Assembly (NCBI GenBank): GCA_946624935.1
Contig: CAMOSN010000004.1
Coordinates: 1-58,605 of the forward strand
Origin: an uncultured Lachnospiraceae bacterium
GTDB lineage: Bacteria; Bacillota; Clostridia; Lachnospirales; Lachnospiraceae
Length of the DNA stretch: 58,605 nucleotides
Reading direction: 5' to 3'
The position numbers and the translations under genes were made by a program. Under the pieces are notes generated by a model. That model was not told where the DNA came from and ran no database searches. It worked only from the letters and a program-made list of their open reading frames with translations. Below, in pieces: positions 32,367-41,152 of the stretch. How positions within the stretch are numbered: position 1 is the stretch's first letter; each line of letters opens with the position of its first letter.

Positions 32367-33464
32367 TTACCGATACAGCAGCTGCGAGAGTTTCTCATTT
32401 GTCCCGGGCTGGCTTGGCATAAGCATTTCCCCCTGTGAAGAGTACATGCCGTCAAAGGGCACCCGGCTGGTCTGCATTTCATAATCGGAAAGGTGCATGA
32501 CAAGGGGAGCAACCTGCAAAAGTGACACTGCGGAAAGGTCGGTATCCACGTTCACCAGAAGCTGCTTCAGAAGCGCAGCCACCTCCTCAACGCTGCCCGG
32601 ATTAAAGGAGTTGAGCAGGGCGCCGAGCACTCTTCTCTGACGCTCGGTACGTTCATAATCATTGTCTCCCACAAAACGTACACGACAGAAGGCCACGGCC
32701 TGCATTCCATTCAGATGCAGATATCCTCCCGAGGAAAGCATATAATCATTCTCATTCAGTCCCATATATGGGCACATGCTCATGATATACATGTTGACAA
32801 CGTCAACTTCCTCATCCCGGACCTCCATGTCCACGCCGCCCAGTGAATCCACGATATCGATCATTTCATAGAAATCCACGGCTGCATAATTGTCGATCCG
32901 CACCCGGAAATTGTTTTTCAGCGTTTCCTCCAGAAGTGAGATTCCGCCGATCGCAAAGGCTGCATTGAGCTTCTGCGTTCCGTTTCCGGGAATGTCCACA
33001 CCCAGATCCCTCATGAAGGAAACCATGGAAATTTTGGAGGTATTATAGTTTACTGTCACCAGGATCATCGTATCGGAATTGCCATTCCAGCTGTCATCGC
33101 GCCGATCCGAGCCTACCAGCAGAATGTTGTAGGTGTTCTCTCCCAAGGTGCTGTTCTCTTCCGCTGCAGTACTGTCCACGCCCGAAGTCTCATCTTCGAC
33201 AGTATAATTACCGTCTGTGCCGGAAGTCTCATCTTCGACAGCAAAATTATCGTCCATGCCGGCAGTCTCTTCCGCCGCAGCAGAATTGCTCTGTGCACGC
33301 TCCTGGCCGGAGCTCTCCTCCAGCAGTGCCTGTGCGACCCCAACCAGCATCTGAAGCGGGTCGCTCTCCTGTGCAAATGCCGCTGCTGCCACTGTCAGTG
33401 AAAACACACATGCCAGCGCCGCCACTGCTCCTTTTCTCAGATGCCCGGTGAAACCTTGTTCCAT
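32367..33464 (-). CDS. LytR-CpsA-Psr (LCP) family protein
   Basis: The 365-residue secreted protein has an N-terminal signal or anchor segment (about 10-31), an acidic repeat-containing linker (50-105) and an LCP domain starting YNILLVGSDRRDDSWNGNSD. The pyrophosphate-binding residues include SFMRDLGVDIPG, KLNAAF and the arginine-rich YERTERQRRVLGALL. LCP enzymes attach polyprenyl-linked polymers to peptidoglycan. The linker contains a duplicated unit (VEDETSG twice) matching a 42-bp DNA repeat at about 33180-33265. Its start is 3 bases after the stop of the sugar-phosphate transferase, so the two are coupled: one primes a polymer, the other anchors it. Confidence 0.92.
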   Translation of the reverse strand: MEQGFTGHLRKGAVAALACVFSLTVAAAAFAQESDPLQMLVGVAQALLEESSGQERAQSNSAAAEETAGMDDNFAVEDETSGTDGNYTVEDETSGVDSTAAEENSTLGENTYNILLVGSDRRDDSWNGNSDTMILVTVNYNTSKISMVSFMRDLGVDIPGNGTQKLNAAFAIGGISLLEETLKNNFRVRIDNYAAVDFYEMIDIVDSLGGVDMEVRDEEVDVVNMYIMSMCPYMGLNENDYMLSSGGYLHLNGMQAVAFCRVRFVGDNDYERTERQRRVLGALLNSFNPGSVEEVAALLKQLLVNVDTDLSAVSLLQVAPLVMHLSDYEMQTSRVPFDGMYSSQGEMLMPSQPGTNEKLSQLLYR

Positions 33465-33467
33465 GCT

Positions 33468-35561
33468 TTATTGTGCTCCTTCCTGTCTGATAACGGTTCC
33501 AAATGTTCTAAGAATGATCTGTATATCAAATCGGATACTGCGATGATCGATATAATGCATTTCCATCTGCTGCCGGATCCCGCTCTCATAGGAAGCGTTG
33601 TTCCTTGCATAGGCCTGCCAGTATCCGGTAAGTCCCGGCTTTACCGAGAGCAGCTTTGCGATCTCCGATCCGTAAACATATGTTTCTTCCTCCACGATCG
33701 GTCTCGGACCGACGAAGGACATATTGCCGCTGAGAATATTGAACAGCTGCGGCAGCTCGTCCAGACTGGTCTTTCGCAGAAAGCTGCCGACCTTTGTGAT
33801 TCGCGGATCATTATCGATCTTAAACTCTGTGCTGTACTGTTCATACTGTTCCGGAGTCAGAAGCTTGCTCAGATCGCCGACTTCCTGCCGCATGCTCCGG
33901 AACTTATACACCCTGATCCGTTTACCGTTCTTCCCGATCCGGGGATGCCCGTACAGCGGACTGCCTCCGTCATCCGTCATGATGACCACGGAAAGGATCA
34001 GCATGAGCGGGGAAAGCAGCACAATCCCGAGCAGGGAAGCCACAATATCGAAGATGCGCTTCACAAATTCATACGCAAACACTGCATTCGTGCGCGGGGC
34101 GCGGTAATCACTTCGCGGCATCACAAGCGGCTTCTGCTCTTCCAGATAGTCTGCGATCAGCGAAAGCTCCTCATTCCACGTATCCTGCGCATTCAGGATA
34201 TTCAGGCGCTTCGCGGACTGGAAGGTAATATAGCGCAGCGCCATGATGACCACCAGCCGGATGTCCTTTGCAAGATGCCACTGCTCCACATAAGAGCGCT
34301 CGTTTTCGATCACCGTGTCGGCATCATCCTCACAGCTCCACAGTCCCATAATGCCCGGCTTGATGCTCAGATTCTTTCTTTTCTCGGGTGAGTAATTCAG
34401 GTATGCCGGAAGCGATGGACTGTGCGGACCAATAAAGCTCATATCGGAGCTGATCACATTGAGCAGCTGCGGCAGCCTGGCCAGATGTGTGCGGTTCAGA
34501 AACGCCCCCCACGGTGTAAATGCGCTCCGTCCCTTTGCGCTGCAGGTCGCAGCATCCATCCGAAGCACCCGGAAGCGATACTGATAATACCTTCGTCCGT
34601 TTTTGCCGATCCGCACCCGGTGCAGCATCACCGGGCCGGGCGAGGACACCTTGTAAATAAACCAGGTCAAAAGCCATACCAACAGCAGAAGCGGCAGCAG
34701 CACAATCGAAAACAGCAGATCCAGAAACCGTTTCAGAAATGCCTGCCTTCCCGACATCGGCGAGATCGGCATGTAGCTGACCACCGCACATCCTCCGATG
34801 TAATCGATCGCACGGTCGATATTGATCGGCAGATCAAACTCCCGGATATTCAGATGTACGACCTTTCCCATATCCGCAAGAGCGTTCATCAGCCACTCCA
34901 GCTGATCCCCCTCCAGATCGGAAGCGAGCAGGCAGGAATCTGCCTCCTGTTTCGCCAGATCGATCAGCATATTCCGGTGATTGGACACCACTAGGATCCC
35001 GTCCAGATATTCTCCCGTACAGTCCTCATCGGTCACCACCAGTCCGACCAGCTTCATCCGCCAGTCCGAATGCCTGGCAAACCGGCGCAGGATCCGCTCC
35101 ACATCCGTCTTTTTTCCGATCACGACTACCCGCTCCGCGCCTTTTGAGCTGCTGTAGAGCGGCAGAATCTTTCTGCGGACAAAGGTACGCAGAAGATACA
35201 CAAAAATGAAGGAAACAATTGCAAACGTAAAGATAAAGATACGGGAATACAGATCGTTCGACTTGGTAAAGAACACATATACCATCAGGCCAAGCGTCAC
35301 AAAGGAGACCGTTACAAAGGTCTCCCGCAGTTCCCGGGATGCATTGCGGTTCAGAAAATCATATCGTCCAAGATAGGCAACATCCAGGATCATATAACCG
35401 ACGATCATCACCAGGAGCAGCTGCAGATAAGCCTGTGGTGAATACGTTTCACTGTCAAAAACATAGAAGCGCAGAAAATAGGATATCGCAAAAGAGATCA
35501 CCAGAGCCGCGATATCGGTAATATTCTCAATATACAGGGTATACCTTCTGAGATTATTCAT
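33468..35561 (-). CDS. Polyprenyl-phosphate sugar-phosphate transferase with duplicated catalytic domain
   Basis: The 697-residue membrane protein starts with four transmembrane segments (about 12-130) and a nucleotide-binding-like CoA_binding_3 region (140-260). Two WcaJ/PglC-type sugar transferase domains follow. The second (about 500-697) is canonical: YKFRSMRQE, KIDNDPRITKVGSFLRKTSL, the catalytic Asp601-Glu602 in LDELPQL and MSFVGPRPIVEEE. The first (about 277-445) keeps IGKNGRRYYQYRF and PQLLNVISSDMSFIGP but has AR in place of DE (361-362) and RFRVL in place of KFRSM, so it is probably inactive. It begins an exopolysaccharide or capsule unit on undecaprenyl phosphate. Confidence 0.9.
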   Translation of the reverse strand: MNNLRRYTLYIENITDIAALVISFAISYFLRFYVFDSETYSPQAYLQLLLVMIVGYMILDVAYLGRYDFLNRNASRELRETFVTVSFVTLGLMVYVFFTKSNDLYSRIFIFTFAIVSFIFVYLLRTFVRRKILPLYSSSKGAERVVVIGKKTDVERILRRFARHSDWRMKLVGLVVTDEDCTGEYLDGILVVSNHRNMLIDLAKQEADSCLLASDLEGDQLEWLMNALADMGKVVHLNIREFDLPINIDRAIDYIGGCAVVSYMPISPMSGRQAFLKRFLDLLFSIVLLPLLLLVWLLTWFIYKVSSPGPVMLHRVRIGKNGRRYYQYRFRVLRMDAATCSAKGRSAFTPWGAFLNRTHLARLPQLLNVISSDMSFIGPHSPSLPAYLNYSPEKRKNLSIKPGIMGLWSCEDDADTVIENERSYVEQWHLAKDIRLVVIMALRYITFQSAKRLNILNAQDTWNEELSLIADYLEEQKPLVMPRSDYRAPRTNAVFAYEFVKRIFDIVASLLGIVLLSPLMLILSVVIMTDDGGSPLYGHPRIGKNGKRIRVYKFRSMRQEVGDLSKLLTPEQYEQYSTEFKIDNDPRITKVGSFLRKTSLDELPQLFNILSGNMSFVGPRPIVEEETYVYGSEIAKLLSVKPGLTGYWQAYARNNASYESGIRQQMEMHYIDHRSIRFDIQIILRTFGTVIRQEGAQ

Positions 35562-35577
35562 GTATCTGATTCTCTAT

Positions 35578-35602
35578 GCTCCGGAAAGCAGGCTTTCGGA
35601 GC
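35578..35602 (-). terminator. Hairpin between operons
   Basis: GCTCCGGAAAGC and GCTTTCGGAGC form a bulged stem in the gap between cobT and the transferase gene. A T-tract is not clear in the minus direction. Confidence 0.4.
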
Positions 35603-35678
35603 GCAAAAGGGTATTTATGTGCAACATTTTTACTGTATCACTTCTGTAAATGCTTTGCAAGCGGCATGAAACCATGCG

Positions 35679-36770
35679 CTATTTCAGATGTTGATACGGC
35701 TCCACGTTTCCCTCTGTAAATCCCGGAAGATTGTAGTACACATTCAGGGCCTGATCCGCAAGCGGAAGAACCGCTGCAGCACCCGTACCTTCCCCCAGAT
35801 GCATGCCGGCCTGCAGCAAAGGCTCCTGCTTCAGATACTGCATCACCAGCTTTCCCGCCGGTTCGGTGGTTGCATGGGTCGCAAACATATAATCCACCGC
35901 GTCCGGACACAGCATCGCTGCAAAGCAGGCAGCGATCCCCGAGATGACCCCGTCGATCCATACTGCCAGGCCATAGCGTGCCCCACCCAGGAAGCATCCG
36001 GTCATTCCGGCAATATCGAGTCCTCCGACCCGACTGCAGATCGTGACTGGATCCTTGCTCTCTTCGCTGTCATTCCCGTCCAGGCCATTGACCTGCAGCG
36101 CTTTGGAGACCGCCCGGATCTTCCGCTGCAGTCCTTCCCCGGAGAGCCCTGCTCCGCGTCCGGTCACAATCTCCGGATCCACGCCGAACAGCGCGCAGGC
36201 ACAGGCTGCACTGGTCGTTGTATTGCCGATCCCCATTTCTCCCGTGATCAGAAGATCATATCCGGTTTCCGATAATTCACGGGCGATCCGGATCCCGGAT
36301 ACGATCCCGCTGATGCACTCTTCCCGCGACATGGCCGGGCCGGCTGCAATATTCCCTGTCCCATAGCGCACCGGAATATTGCGCACCCGGGGATGCACCG
36401 CATCGTGATTCATCCCGATATTGACCGGCAGCACCTCCAGGTTCAGGATCCGGCTCATCACACACACGCTGCTGATCCCGTCTCCCATGTTGTTGAGCAC
36501 CTGCTCCGTCACTTCGCTGCCGCACTGACTCACACCTTCTGCGACGACTCCATTATCAGCGCCCATGATAACAGCTGCCCGTTTTTCAAGGTGGGGCCTG
36601 TCGGTACGCTGAATTCCAGCCAGCGCAGCCACCATTTCCTCCAGCTTTCCAAACCCGCGAAGCGGCTTGCACAGGCTGTCCCAGTGTGCCCATGCTGCTT
36701 TTCGAGCCTGGGCATCCGCCGGGCGGATCCCCCGGATCGTTTCCTGCAGCAGTATCTCATCCTCTGTCAT
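35679..36770 (-). CDS. cobT: Nicotinate-nucleotide:dimethylbenzimidazole phosphoribosyltransferase
   Basis: CobT activates the lower-ligand base as its ribotide for cobalamin assembly. The 363 residues match family length. Marks are GKLEEMVAALAGIQ, VIMGADNGVVAEGVSQ, GEMGIGNTTTSAA and MHLGEGTGAAAVLPL, whose Glu is the expected catalytic base. The ATG at 36770 is well placed behind AAGGA; an ATG three codons earlier is too close. It follows the DnaJ-domain gene by 34 bases and seems to be carried on the kinase operon rather than with the other cobalamin genes at 7-9 kb. Confidence 0.95.
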   Translation of the reverse strand: MTEDEILLQETIRGIRPADAQARKAAWAHWDSLCKPLRGFGKLEEMVAALAGIQRTDRPHLEKRAAVIMGADNGVVAEGVSQCGSEVTEQVLNNMGDGISSVCVMSRILNLEVLPVNIGMNHDAVHPRVRNIPVRYGTGNIAAGPAMSREECISGIVSGIRIARELSETGYDLLITGEMGIGNTTTSAACACALFGVDPEIVTGRGAGLSGEGLQRKIRAVSKALQVNGLDGNDSEESKDPVTICSRVGGLDIAGMTGCFLGGARYGLAVWIDGVISGIAACFAAMLCPDAVDYMFATHATTEPAGKLVMQYLKQEPLLQAGMHLGEGTGAAAVLPLADQALNVYYNLPGFTEGNVEPYQHLK

Positions 36771-36804
36771 GATTATCATTTCCTTCTATACAAAATACAG
36801 GTGC

Positions 36805-37551
36805 TCAGCAAAAGCACACTCTGCCGCCGCACAGGCAGTTGCACAGCAGGTTCGCCATACACATTCTCGTACACCAGTCTGAGCTGCTCTCGAGCGGGCT
36901 GCCGTACATCTCCCCCATCCCGCGGTAAACTCTGTTTCCGTTTTCCAGGGAAGCAGCCAGGTTCGCATACTGCGCATTTCCCGGCTCCATCGATGCCGCA
37001 CTGCGCGCATGTTCCTTGGCGATAACATTATTCCCGGCTCCCGCGTTGGCAAGCGCACTGTAATAGTACCACCGCGCGTCCCTTGCGGAAATGTCGGAGA
37101 GGACCCGCAGAGCTTCCTTATAATGGCCGCTGTTGATATAATTCGCAGCTGCCCGCAGATGCACATCATCCTCTGAATAACTGCTCTGTGTGTTCCCGGA
37201 TCCCCAGGCACCCCCGAAACCGCCAAATCCGCCGAAGGGGCCATAGCTTTCCCTGCCCGGATCCGCATAGCCTCCCCATCCGTAGGAACTGCTGCCGCTC
37301 CCTGAGCCTGTGCCGTAGCCGGTGCGCCGTCCATAGCTGTCATACCCGCCGGTGTATCCCTTCTCGCGGTCATCCATGATCATCTGGTAAGCCTGCTGAA
37401 CTTCCTTGAACTGCTCCTCCGCCTTTTCCTTATTCGGATTATTGACATTTGCATCCGGATGGTATTTCCGGCTTAATGATCGGTATGCTTTTTTAATTTC
37501 CTCGTCGGAAGCGCCCGCGCTTACCCCCAGGACGTCATAAGGATTTCTCAT
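36805..37551 (-). CDS. DnaJ-domain protein with glycine-rich and TPR-like regions
   Basis: The 248-residue protein begins with a J domain (3-70): PYDVLGVSAGASDEEIKKAY and RKYHPDA, with the HPD that stimulates DnaK ATPase. A Gly/Ser/Tyr-rich linker (70-120) and a helical, TPR-like region (130-205) follow. The last 25 residues contain six cysteines (CTRMCMANLLCNCLCGG), perhaps a metal or lipid site. There is no DnaJ zinc finger, so it is a class III J protein. Start ATG overlaps the DUF5685 stop. Confidence 0.92.
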   Translation of the reverse strand: MRNPYDVLGVSAGASDEEIKKAYRSLSRKYHPDANVNNPNKEKAEEQFKEVQQAYQMIMDDREKGYTGGYDSYGRRTGYGTGSGSGSSSYGWGGYADPGRESYGPFGGFGGFGGAWGSGNTQSSYSEDDVHLRAAANYINSGHYKEALRVLSDISARDARWYYYSALANAGAGNNVIAKEHARSAASMEPGNAQYANLAASLENGNRVYRGMGEMYGSPLESSSDWCTRMCMANLLCNCLCGGRVCFC

Positions 37552-38354
37552 CTGAATTTCACCCATACTCCCGCATATAAGATGTTTTTGAGGATCTGCT
37601 CATGTGCAAGAGCCGGCAGTCGTTCAAGTGCACCGACACAATGCGCCATCATATCCGTGAGTATTTCTTTTACATCTTCTTCTGTTAAGCTTCTGCCCTT
37701 TTGTTCCAGGACCAGAAACAGATTATAGTTTCCCTTCTCCCGGTCCTTCTCCCGGTCTTCCCAGGCGTCCAGCAGATAAATATATTTCCCGAGATAAAAC
37801 CCGAGCTGCCGCAGGGACCCGGCCCAGGCATCCTCCTCCCGCGCGAAAATTTCCGCCAGGAAGCTGCCGGTGTAAGCACTCACCCGGTCGATATCCTCAT
37901 CCTGTCTTTTTTCCGCTTCGGCCAGCAGCTGCACATTCCGGTGCAGGCTTTTTGCCTGCCGCGGCCATCTTCGGGCAATTTGCAGGGCCTTCGGACGAAG
38001 GACTGCAAAGAGTGCTCTTCCCCGCACAGAGTGCTCGTCTCTCCAGTCATCCCGTGCCTTTTCACAGGCCAGCAGCACGGTCATGTCCGCGGCGTACTGT
38101 GTAAACTCGTTCGTGCGAAAGGCATGCTTCCTCGCCGGATGTACAATACACCGGCCTTCAAAGGACTGCTCCTCCGGCTCATACAGGCCGGTCAGCAGCA
38201 GGAGCAAAAAAGTCATATCATAGTTTAACAGCATCTGTCCGGTTCGTCCATATTGTTTTTTCAGGACATGACAAAGGCCGCAGTAGTAACTGCGGTACAG
38301 CTCATAATCTTTGATTTTCAGTTCCTTATCATATACAGTGATATATCCGAACAT
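37548..38354 (-). CDS. DUF5685 family protein
   Basis: The 268-residue protein starts MFGYITVYDKELKIKDYELY and continues YYCGLCHVLKKQYG, typical of the DUF5685 family of Clostridia. It is mostly helical and has histidines, aspartates and cysteines in its first half (RCIVHPARK, CEKARDDWRDE) and LGKYIYLLDAWEDREKD in the second half, a pattern that may bind metal. The role is not known. GGGAGAG precedes the ATG at 38354; it lies 10 bases after the zinc-ribbon gene and overlaps the DnaJ gene. Confidence 0.85.
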   Translation of the reverse strand: MFGYITVYDKELKIKDYELYRSYYCGLCHVLKKQYGRTGQMLLNYDMTFLLLLLTGLYEPEEQSFEGRCIVHPARKHAFRTNEFTQYAADMTVLLACEKARDDWRDEHSVRGRALFAVLRPKALQIARRWPRQAKSLHRNVQLLAEAEKRQDEDIDRVSAYTGSFLAEIFAREEDAWAGSLRQLGFYLGKYIYLLDAWEDREKDREKGNYNLFLVLEQKGRSLTEEDVKEILTDMMAHCVGALERLPALAHEQILKNILYAGVWVKFR

Positions 38355-38364
38355 GTCTCTCCCG

Positions 38365-38760
38365 TCAACTTCTCTTCTCGAATTCACGGCGGCATTTCGG
38401 GCAGGTGATCACGATATGACCTCTGCCGCGGGGCACTCGAATCTTCTGTCCGCAGGAGGGACACCGGTACACGTGATGCGTTTTAAAATCGGCGCGGAAT
38501 ATCCCCTTTCCCTGTACGCTGCGCAGGGCCCTGTTCTTCAGCTCAATATATTTTTGGTTCTCCGCGTAGCGTTTTTCAAAGCTGCGGGAAAACATCCGGA
38601 AATAGATCCATACGAACAATGCAAGCACAGCCGTATTCAGCAGCGGTATACGCACAAACAGATTGACAATCATAACCGCCACCGACAGTCCCAGCAGAAA
38701 CTTCGACAGATCATCCACACCATAACGGCCCCGCATAAATTCTTCCAGTCGCCTTCTCAA
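38365..38760 (-). CDS. Small membrane protein with C-terminal zinc ribbon
   Basis: The 131-residue protein has two hydrophobic segments (about 20-52) and then a charged helix leading to a zinc ribbon, CPSCGQKIRVPRGRG and CPKCRREFE. The start is TTG, overlapping the kinase TGA, with AAGGA seven bases upstream. The family is common in Clostridia and the role unknown; it may help the adjacent DnaJ/DUF5685 products at the membrane. Confidence 0.85.
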   Translation of the reverse strand: MRRRLEEFMRGRYGVDDLSKFLLGLSVAVMIVNLFVRIPLLNTAVLALFVWIYFRMFSRSFEKRYAENQKYIELKNRALRSVQGKGIFRADFKTHHVYRCPSCGQKIRVPRGRGHIVITCPKCRREFEKRS

Positions 38761-41135
38761 ATCAAATCCTTCCTTTCCGGAAACGCCACCCGCGTTTCAA
38801 ACAGTTCTTCACCCACTGTCAGTGAGAATGTTCCTCCCATATACTCCGTGAGACTCTTTGCGATGGACAGTCCAAGACCGCTGCCTTCGCTGCTCCGGCT
38901 TGAATCGCCCCGTGTGAAGCGTTCCTCCAGTTCTTCGGCACTCTGCGTCACCGCTGCGGCCGGAACATTGCGCACCGCTGCCACGATGTCCGGTCCCTGA
39001 TGAAAGATCCGTACCGCAACGCTCGTACCAGGCCTGGAATATTTTGCCGCATTGCCCAGAAGATTCTCAAAGATCCTCCACAGCTGCGCACCATCCGCAA
39101 GAATCACGATGATCTCATTGTTCTCCCCGGTGCCCTCTTCGCCATCTGCTCCCTGCCGCGCAAGGTCCAGCTTCAGATCATTCTGTGCAAATCGATCCTC
39201 AAATTCTCCGCAGGCCTGCTGCAGGAAATCCCACAGTCGGAGCGGCTGCAGATCCAGCTTCACATTTCCGGACTGGATCCTGGATACTTCGATCAGATCC
39301 TCCGTCAGCTGCTTGAGCCGTCTGGTCTTCCCGTCAAGAATATCCAGATATTCCCTGGCCTTTCCCTCCGGCAGGGGCTCCCGCTTCAGAAGGTCCACAT
39401 AATTCATGATCGATGTCAGAGGAGTTTTCAGATCATGGGAAACATTTGTGATCAGCTCAGACTTCAGCCGTTCATGTTCGAGCATTGCCGACACGGAGCG
39501 CTGCAGCCCCTCTCCCATCTCATTGACCGCCTCACCCATCTCCCGGCTTTCCCCGGTGAGGACCTGCGTATTGATCCGGTAATCAAGCTTTCCCCGGGAA
39601 ATCTGCTCCAGCCCCTCGCGCACGCTTTTGCTGCCAACCACGTCACGCATCAGATACAAAAGTGCGGCCAGATTCAATGTCAGCGCCATAATGCCTCCGG
39701 GAAGTCCTCCGATCAGCCCGAACACCAGGTTCAGAATGACAAATCCCACGTAGGCGATCACCAGCTTTTCGCTGCTTCTTCTTGCACTGTATACCTGCCG
39801 GCCGCTCATGATCACTGTGTAGATCACACTGTTTCTCCACAGAGCTCCGCCTTTAAGCCGCCGGATCATGCTCAGAAGACCCGCAAGTGCGATCCAGTAT
39901 TCAACGCACATTGCCCCGCAAAAAAGCAGCCGGTCACGAAGATCCGAATACCCGCCCACATAGGCGATCGCACGGCCGCATGCCATCCACCAGCCAATAC
40001 AGAGCATTACGATGATCCCGAACGCGATCTCGGTAGGAAGCGTCTCCAGCGTTGCAGGGTACTCCCACCTGACATTGTTTCCGCCGCCGTTCGTTTTTTC
40101 CCGAAAAGCATCGATCACACATCGTCCAAGCAGGAACAGCACCGCAAGTCCTCCCACGATGGCTGCAACGACCGCACCGATCAGATAGGGTTTTCGTTTC
40201 CGGTAAAACAGTTCGCTGTCGCGAAGTTCATCCCCCGCGGAGAAGGAACTGTCATACGCGATCAGTACGCTCTCGCTGTTCCCGGTAAACCGGCTTTGCA
40301 TGAAGTAAAGCGCAGCATGGTCATTCGCGGAATCATCCGCTGCGGAAACCATGATATTGTAGCGGCGGTCACCCTCGAACAGCAGCCTGACATGCTCCTT
40401 TTCCTGCACCAGGGTCCTGGCTGCCACCAGGCTTTTCACGCCCAGATTTGTATAGCGTGCACCGGCATTATAATCTTCCACATAATAATAGACATTACTC
40501 GGTGCCTTGACCGGGTCCTCCCCGCCTTCGATCATCTCCTGGTAATTCCGGTAGCGGGCCGCGATGTCCATGCTTGTTTCGCACAGAATCCGGTAGTTTT
40601 CGATCAGTGCTGCATCCGGATTCGATGCGATCTGTGCATAATCGGCAAGAGAGTGTCCCGAAACCGGATAGATCGTTTCCAGGCTGAGTGCTTCATCATA
40701 CAGTGCACGTCCTGCGGAAGGGTTATCTCCGTTTCTGGTGGTCAGTGTATTGATCCTGCTTAAAAGGCGGCCCGCACCATCCTCTCCGAATTCGATCAGA
40801 TCGCCTATATAATAGGTCGTATTCGGATTGGGCTCCTGGCCCTGCGTGGAATCCGAAAAATACTGCCCGATATCGATCTCTCGCAGTTCATTGTATTCCC
40901 CGTTTGTTTCAAACAGCCGGATATCCTGCTGCGCGCTGATCTTTTCGAGCACGATCCCTTCGATGGTCTCGCAGAACAGATCCGTCTCCTCAAAGGAACG
41001 GTTCATTCCGGACAGAGACAGTCCCGAATAACTCCAGTCACGAATCGTCAGAATGCACAGACACACAAGCGCTGCGAGCACACCCTGGGCAAGGAACAGG
41101 AAAACGTTTCTCCGGGCAGTTTTCGTTGTATTCAT
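38757..41135 (-). CDS. Large membrane sensor histidine kinase
   Basis: The 792-residue kinase has an N-terminal membrane segment, a roughly 290-residue extracytoplasmic domain, then a cluster of about six membrane segments (325-500), a HAMP-like linker and the kinase core. The phosphorylated His567 is in TNVSHDLKTPLTS; N box is ENLLGNAAKYSRPG and G box is GSGLGLSIAKSL. The multi-pass region between sensor and kinase is unusual for two-component kinases. It lies 17 bases after its response regulator. Confidence 0.92.
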   Translation of the reverse strand: MNTTKTARRNVFLFLAQGVLAALVCLCILTIRDWSYSGLSLSGMNRSFEETDLFCETIEGIVLEKISAQQDIRLFETNGEYNELREIDIGQYFSDSTQGQEPNPNTTYYIGDLIEFGEDGAGRLLSRINTLTTRNGDNPSAGRALYDEALSLETIYPVSGHSLADYAQIASNPDAALIENYRILCETSMDIAARYRNYQEMIEGGEDPVKAPSNVYYYVEDYNAGARYTNLGVKSLVAARTLVQEKEHVRLLFEGDRRYNIMVSAADDSANDHAALYFMQSRFTGNSESVLIAYDSSFSAGDELRDSELFYRKRKPYLIGAVVAAIVGGLAVLFLLGRCVIDAFREKTNGGGNNVRWEYPATLETLPTEIAFGIIVMLCIGWWMACGRAIAYVGGYSDLRDRLLFCGAMCVEYWIALAGLLSMIRRLKGGALWRNSVIYTVIMSGRQVYSARRSSEKLVIAYVGFVILNLVFGLIGGLPGGIMALTLNLAALLYLMRDVVGSKSVREGLEQISRGKLDYRINTQVLTGESREMGEAVNEMGEGLQRSVSAMLEHERLKSELITNVSHDLKTPLTSIMNYVDLLKREPLPEGKAREYLDILDGKTRRLKQLTEDLIEVSRIQSGNVKLDLQPLRLWDFLQQACGEFEDRFAQNDLKLDLARQGADGEEGTGENNEIIVILADGAQLWRIFENLLGNAAKYSRPGTSVAVRIFHQGPDIVAAVRNVPAAAVTQSAEELEERFTRGDSSRSSEGSGLGLSIAKSLTEYMGGTFSLTVGEELFETRVAFPERKDLI

Positions 41136-41152
41136 CGCATCGTCCTGCCCGT

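Noticed and set aside
39000-40763. Plus-strand 587-codon open frame opposite the kinase
   Set aside because: It lies wholly antisense to the kinase gene and shows no protein family signature.
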